DNA from: Lucinisca nassula
Taxonomy: Eukaryota; Mollusca; Bivalvia; Lucinida; Lucinidae
Direction: 5' to 3'
DNA: 64,000 nucleotides
NCBI GenBank assembly: GCA_963580285.1
Contig: OY757017.1
Coordinates: forward strand, 12,040,538-12,104,537
The stretch's first letter is position 1; the number at the start of each line of letters is the position of its first letter. Below the pieces are notes generated by a model. It had not been told where the DNA came from and made no database searches. It saw only the letters and a program-made list of their open reading frames with translations. The translations under genes were made by a program, and so were the position numbers. Positions 55,101 to 61,100 of the stretch are shown in pieces.

Positions 55101-58100
55101 CTGGTGACAATTTTCCTACTTAGATCAGCAGAAAATGTCATTTACCCTGCTCATAAATTTTAATGAATGACCTTGACCTTTATCACCCATAGATCTTCAT
55201 GTATTCAGTTACTTTACCTGATCTACAAATTTTGGTGACACTGTCTTCAATGGTTTCCTATAAATCCATAATTTTCACTTTGCCCCATGCAAAAGCCTAA
55301 GTCGGCAAATTTGACATTGCTGTAAAATAGGTCAAGGTCAACCCAGGGTCACCATTTGTACAAACCATGATGGGCCTGAGTACCATATGCTACATGCCAA
55401 GTTTCAAGGCCACTGGCCTTATGGTTCTGGAGAAGAAGATTTTTGAAGGCTTTTTACCATATATGGGCATGGCGGCCATCTTGGTCATGTGATCCAGACC
55501 CCGCGAACAAACTTTCGTTCCCCCATCCCACTGAGGCTCCATATAAAATTTGGCTTTGATTGGCCCTGCAGTATAGGAGAAGAAGATCTTTGAAAATGGT
55601 GGACGGACGGACGGACGGACGACGGACCATGGCTATACTATAAGCTCAGCTATGAGCCTAAAGGCTCAGGTGAGCTAAAAATCCATTATTTTCACTTTTT
55701 CCTATGCAAAAGCCTAAGTCAGCATATTTGACATTACTGTAAAATAGGTCAAGTTCAACCCAGGGTCACCATTTGAACAAATTTTGATAGACCCGAGTGC
55801 CATATGCTACATGCCAAGTTTCAAGGCCATTGGCCTTACGGTTCTTGAGAAGAAGAATTTCGAAGTGTTTTTACCATATATGGGCGTGGTGGCCATCTTG
55901 GTCATGTGATCTAGACCATATTGGCAGCTTTTCATTTGTTCAACCCCCAAAGGCTCCATATTGAATTTCATTTCAATTGGCTCAGTAGTTTCTGAGAAAA
56001 AATGTTTGAAATATGGAACCTGCGTGACCTTGGTCTAAGGTCAATTAATGACCTTGACCTTTCTTACACATAGATCTTCATGTATTCAGCTACTTTACCT
56101 TATCTACTAATTTTGGTGACAGTGTCTTCAATGGTTTCCTAAAAATCCATTATTTTCACTTTTTCCCATGCAAAAGCCTAAGTCGGCAAATTTGACATTG
56201 CTGTAAAATAGGTCAAGGTCAACTCAGGGTCACCATTTGTATAAACTATGATGGGCCTCAGTACCATATGCTACATGCCAAGTTTCAAGGCCATTGGCCT
56301 TACGGTTCTGGAGGAGAAGAATTTTTAAGGCTTTTTACCATATATGGACGTGACGGCCATTTTGGTCATGTGATCTAGACCGTATTGGCATTTTTTCATT
56401 TGTTCAACTCACAAAGGCTCCATATTAAATTTTACTTAAATTGGCTCAGCAGTTTTGGAGAAAAAAATGTTTGAAATATGGATCCTGAATGACCTTGGTC
56501 TAAGGCCAATGAATGACCTTGACCTTTCTGACCCATAGATCTTCATGTATTCAATTACTTTACCTGATCTACAAATTTTGTTGACACTGTCTTCAATGGT
56601 TTCCTATAAATCCATTATTTTCACTTTGCCCCATGCAAAAGCCTAAGTCGGAAAATTTGACATTGCTGTAAAATAGGTCAAGGTCAACCCAGGGTCACCA
56701 TTTGTACAAACCATAATGGGCCCGAGTACCATATGCTAAATGCCAAGTTTCAAAGCCACTGGCCTTATGGTTCTGGAGAAAAAGATTTTTGAAGGCTTTT
56801 TACTATATATGGGCATGGTGGCCATCTTGGTCTTGTGATCCAGACCCGCGAACAAGGCCAATGAATGACCTTGACCTTTCTGATCCATATACATTCATGT
56901 ATTCAGTTACTTTACCTGATCTACCAATTTTGGTGACACTGTCTTCAATGGTTTCCTATAAATCCATTATTTTCACTTTGCCCCATGCAAAAGCCTAAGT
57001 CGACAAATTTGACATTGCTGTAAAATAGGTCAAGGTCAACCCAGGGTCACCATTTGTACAAACCATGATGGGCCCGAGTACCATATGCTACATGCCAAGT
57101 TTCAAGGCCACTGGCCTTATGGTTCTGGAGAAGAAGATTTTTGAAGGCTTTTTACCATATATGGGCATGGCGGCCATCTTGGTCATGTGATCCAGACCCC
57201 CGCGAACAAACTTTCGTTCCCCCATCCCACTGAGGCTCCATATGAAATTTGGCTTTGATTGGCCCTGCAGTATAGGAGAAGAAGATCTTTGAAAATGGTG
57301 GACGGACGGACGGACGGACGGACGGACGGACGGACGACGGACCATGGCTATACTATAAGCTCACCTATGAGCCTAAAGGCTCAGGTGAGCTAAAAATTGG
57401 CATTTTCAGCAATCAAAGGGACGTTACTCTATGATAAATGGGCCGACTTGGCCTTTTTCGAACTCATCCGAGATTTTATCCCCAGCCACCTTACATATAA
57501 GTTTAAGAAAGGTCCCATCAAAACTGATGGGGCTACGGTGATGAACAGGTCAAAAATGGACATTTTCAGCAATCAAAGGGACATAACTCTCAGGTAAATG
57601 AGCCGACTTGGCCGGTTTTAGAACTCATCCGAGATTTTATCCCCAGCCACCTTACACATAAGTTTCAGAAAGATCCTATGGGCTATGTTGATGACAAGGT
57701 AAAGAATCAGAATTTTCAGCAATCACAGGAACATAACTCTATGATAAATGGGCTGACTTGGTGGGTTTTTGAACTCATCTGAGGTTTTATCCCCAGTCAC
57801 CTTACATATAAGTTTCAGAAAGATCCAATCAAAACTAAAAGTGCTACGGTGATGACAAGGTAAAAAATCTGTAATTTCAGCAAACAAAGAGACTTTACTC
57901 TATGATAGATGGGCCGACTTTGCTGGTTTTTCACTTCAACTGAGGTTTTATCCCCAGCCACATTACATAAAAGTTTTAGAAAGATCAGATCAAAACTGAT
58001 GGGGCTACGGTGATGACAAGGTAAAAAATCAGCATTTTCAGCAATCAAAGTGACGTAACTCTATGATAAATGGGCCGACATGGACGGTTTTCACATACAT

Positions 58101-61100
58101 CCAAGGTTTTATCCCCAGCCACCTTACATATAAGTTTCAGAAAGCTCCAATAAAAACTGAAGGGGCTATGTTGATGACAAGGTAGAAAATCAGCATTTTC
58201 AGCAATCAAAGGGACATAACTCTATGATAAATGGGCTAACTTGGCCAGTATTCGAACTTATCTGAGGTTTTATCTCCAGCCACCTTACATATAAGTTTCA
58301 GAAAGTTCTGATTAAAACTAAAAGTGCAACAGTGATGAAAAGGTCAAAAATCAGCATTTTCAGCAATCAAAGGGACTTAACTCTATGATAAAAGGGCCAA
58401 CTTGGCCGGTTTTCGAACTCATTCAAGGTTTTATCCCCAGCCACCTTACATATAAGTTTTAGAAAGATCTGATCAAAACTGAATGGGGCTACGGTGATGA
58501 CAAGGTCAAAAATCAGCATTTTCAGCAATCAAAGGGACGTAACTCTATGATAAATGGGCAGACTTGGCTGGTTTTCGAACTCATCCAAGGTTTTATCCCC
58601 AGCCACCATACATATAAGTTTCAGAAAGATCCGATCAAAACTGAAGTTGCTACGGTGATGACATGCATTTTCACATTGTAAGTCTATGGGATCTTGTAGC
58701 CTAGGTCATCAATGCCCCACCAGAGGCATGCTACAGATGAGAAATGATTGAGATCAGCTTGCAGGCTGCAGAGATATAGCAGCTCAAAAGTGTGGACAGC
58801 CGACAGACGGACGACGGAGGGACTACCATCCTATAAGCTCCCCTGGAGCCTTCCCCCAGGTGAGCTAAAAACTCAGCAGACGACATAAGCAGACAACATT
58901 TTCAGATGTAGTTTTTCTCAGCATCTCAAGGGTTAGAGCATTAAGTTACCTGTTATTACACCTGTACAGACCAGTACCAGAGTTCTCACAATCACAGATG
59001 TAGTCACAACCGTCGTACCAGGTCTGTCCCTGGGTGTAGGAGACCCCCTTGTACACACAAACATCTACAGAGAGAATAACAGAATATGTATACATTTCAA
59101 AGTGTTTAACCCATTTAGTACCAGAAACCCCAAAACGGGTACCTCGCAAACAGTGCAGGCCCAGATCAGACGCCACAGAATGTGGCGTCTGATCAGGGCC
59201 TCCACTGTTTGCTAAAAGTTCCGTCATTTTCCAAATAAATTTTGATGAAAACACACCCTGACACCCCTAAATTTTGAAATGAACTCCTGCTATATATAAG
59301 GAGGAAGATTCCATTTGGTACAAAAAGGTTTAACAGTTCTAGCAGCAGGCTTTTTCAGATAAAAAAAAATCTGTAATACATGTAATTTTCTTATTTCCAT
59401 ATGTACCATTAACATAAATTATCTCTGACAACTGTGTCAGTGAGTCGACTTTGGCTCAGTGGTTACAGCACTGGACTTTCACCGCAATGGCACAGGTTCG
59501 AATCCCACAGAAGATGGGATTTTTCAGCTTTGCTTTTTTCCTTTATCATTATGTTCATGTCATAAGATGGGGGCTTGTCTGGGATCAGACTTTTCTGAAT
59601 AGTAAATGGGCCGCGTCAAGCGATTTTGGTGCTTATCGCCTATGCGAGCAGCGAAGGTTCCGGCGAGCCTGCGCATCCGCGCAGTCTCGCCAGAACCTTC
59701 GCTGCTCGCTCATACAAGCAGTGAATCAAGAGGAAGCTTCAGACAGAAAGCCATATCCCTGGCCCCTCTGAATGGCTGGGCATGCGCGTTTAAAATTTGT
59801 CATGACGGAATGCTCAAAGACCCAAATTCGCTTGGCGGGGCTCAAATGGCTTTGCATCATCATGAAAATGATGACTTCCTTGAAGAGGGTGTGTGTTATG
59901 AATTGCCATGCCTACTTTCAATTAACAACCTTGATAGATTATGCATGGCTAATAGTTTTATGACCAATCTCTGACAATTACATCACGGTGTCGACTCTTT
60001 GGTACAGTGGTTAGGGCACTGGACTTTCACCCAAGCTGCCTGGGTTTGAATCCCACAGAAGCAGGAACCTTTTTTGCTATGCTTCTTTCTTTCTTACAAC
60101 TTTCGGCACAAATGTTAATGCAACTACCATTTTTAAATGACAAAAATTATAATGAAACATTAACTTACATCTTTGTTGGCTTCAAACAACTGGGCCTGGG
60201 CTTCTCTGGGGGGGGGGGGTATTGCCCTTTCAAGATTATTTCACTTATTTCGAGCCAATTGTTAATCAGAGGTGGGCATAAACTGAAGTACTAAGCAATG
60301 AGGATAAAGTCTCTTGCTCAATGAAACAACACTTGGCACTTGCAGGGATTGAACAAGCTACCTGTCAATCTCAAATCCGATGCTTTACCACTGCACCCCA
60401 GTGCTCCACTTTAAAAGGCCATTGCAGGCAAAAAGGTAGTGCAAATATATAGCTTTAAGCCCTGCTGTTGTAACTAACAGTGTAATAAAGATGTGTGTAT
60501 TAAAGAAACAACAAAAATAAATAAATTAAAAATTACTCACTCTTTGGTTGTGGGGCTGGTGTAGGAGAAACATATCCTGATGGCCCTGGAGTTGGAATAT
60601 TGTAAGCAGTTGAAGAACATTCTGGTACCTGGCAACAAGGATTGGCTGGATCCCTGGCAAGTCGGCAGTTGGCTGGTAGGCCAACATACTTGATGCATCT
60701 GAAGAAAAAATAATAAGAATAAAGTTTAACCCTTTTTGTATCAAATGGAATCTTCCACCTTATATATAGCATGAGTCCATTTCAAAATTTAAGGGTGGCA
60801 GGGTGTGTTTTCTTCAAAAACTATTCAGAAAATAGCTGAACATTTTGCAAACAGTGTAGGCCCTGATCAGACACCGCATTCTGCGGCGTCTAATCTGGGC
60901 CTGCACTGTTTGCCAAGGTACCCATTTTGGGGTTTCTGGTACTAAATGGGTTAAATTGGATGCTTCAGTTAATTAGGGCTACAGGCATATTCCAAATGCT
61001 TTGGATAGGCTTGGTTAATTTAACCCATTTTGTACTGGAAACCCCAAAACGGGTACCCTGGCAAACAGTGCAGGCCCAGGTCAGACCCCGCAGAACGCTG

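Larger units (their letters stand above)
55068..57392. mobile_element. Second HINE/pearl-like element nested inside the first, with 460-bp core repeats
   Basis: It starts with GAGGACCAGTGGTCCTG and CGCTCACCTG, a variant of the outer element's left end. It holds about five copies of a unit of about 350-465 bp marked by CAAAAGCCTAAGTCGG (55291, 55706, 56170, 56636, 56987). Two right-end motifs, a GAGCCTAAAGGCTC hairpin followed by AGGTGAGCTAA, occur near 55650-55676 and 57367-57392. That pattern suggests two overlapping or nested insertions. Confidence 0.6.
54346..58868. mobile_element. HINE/pearl-like composite tandem element inserted in a P7 repeat
   Basis: The left end has the palindrome GGACCAAGATGGTCC followed by CGCTCACCTGAG; the right end is CCCAGGTGAGCTAA, so there is a subterminal inverted repeat (CTCACCTG / CAGGTGAG) and a CTAA end. 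The interior has about ten units of 160 bp marked by CCAGCCACCTTACATATAAG (two at 54666-55020, the rest 57380-58680). The two halves of the interrupted P7 repeat flank it exactly. This architecture is that of Helentron-associated (pearl/HINE) elements of bivalves; the assignment is inference. Confidence 0.65.
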
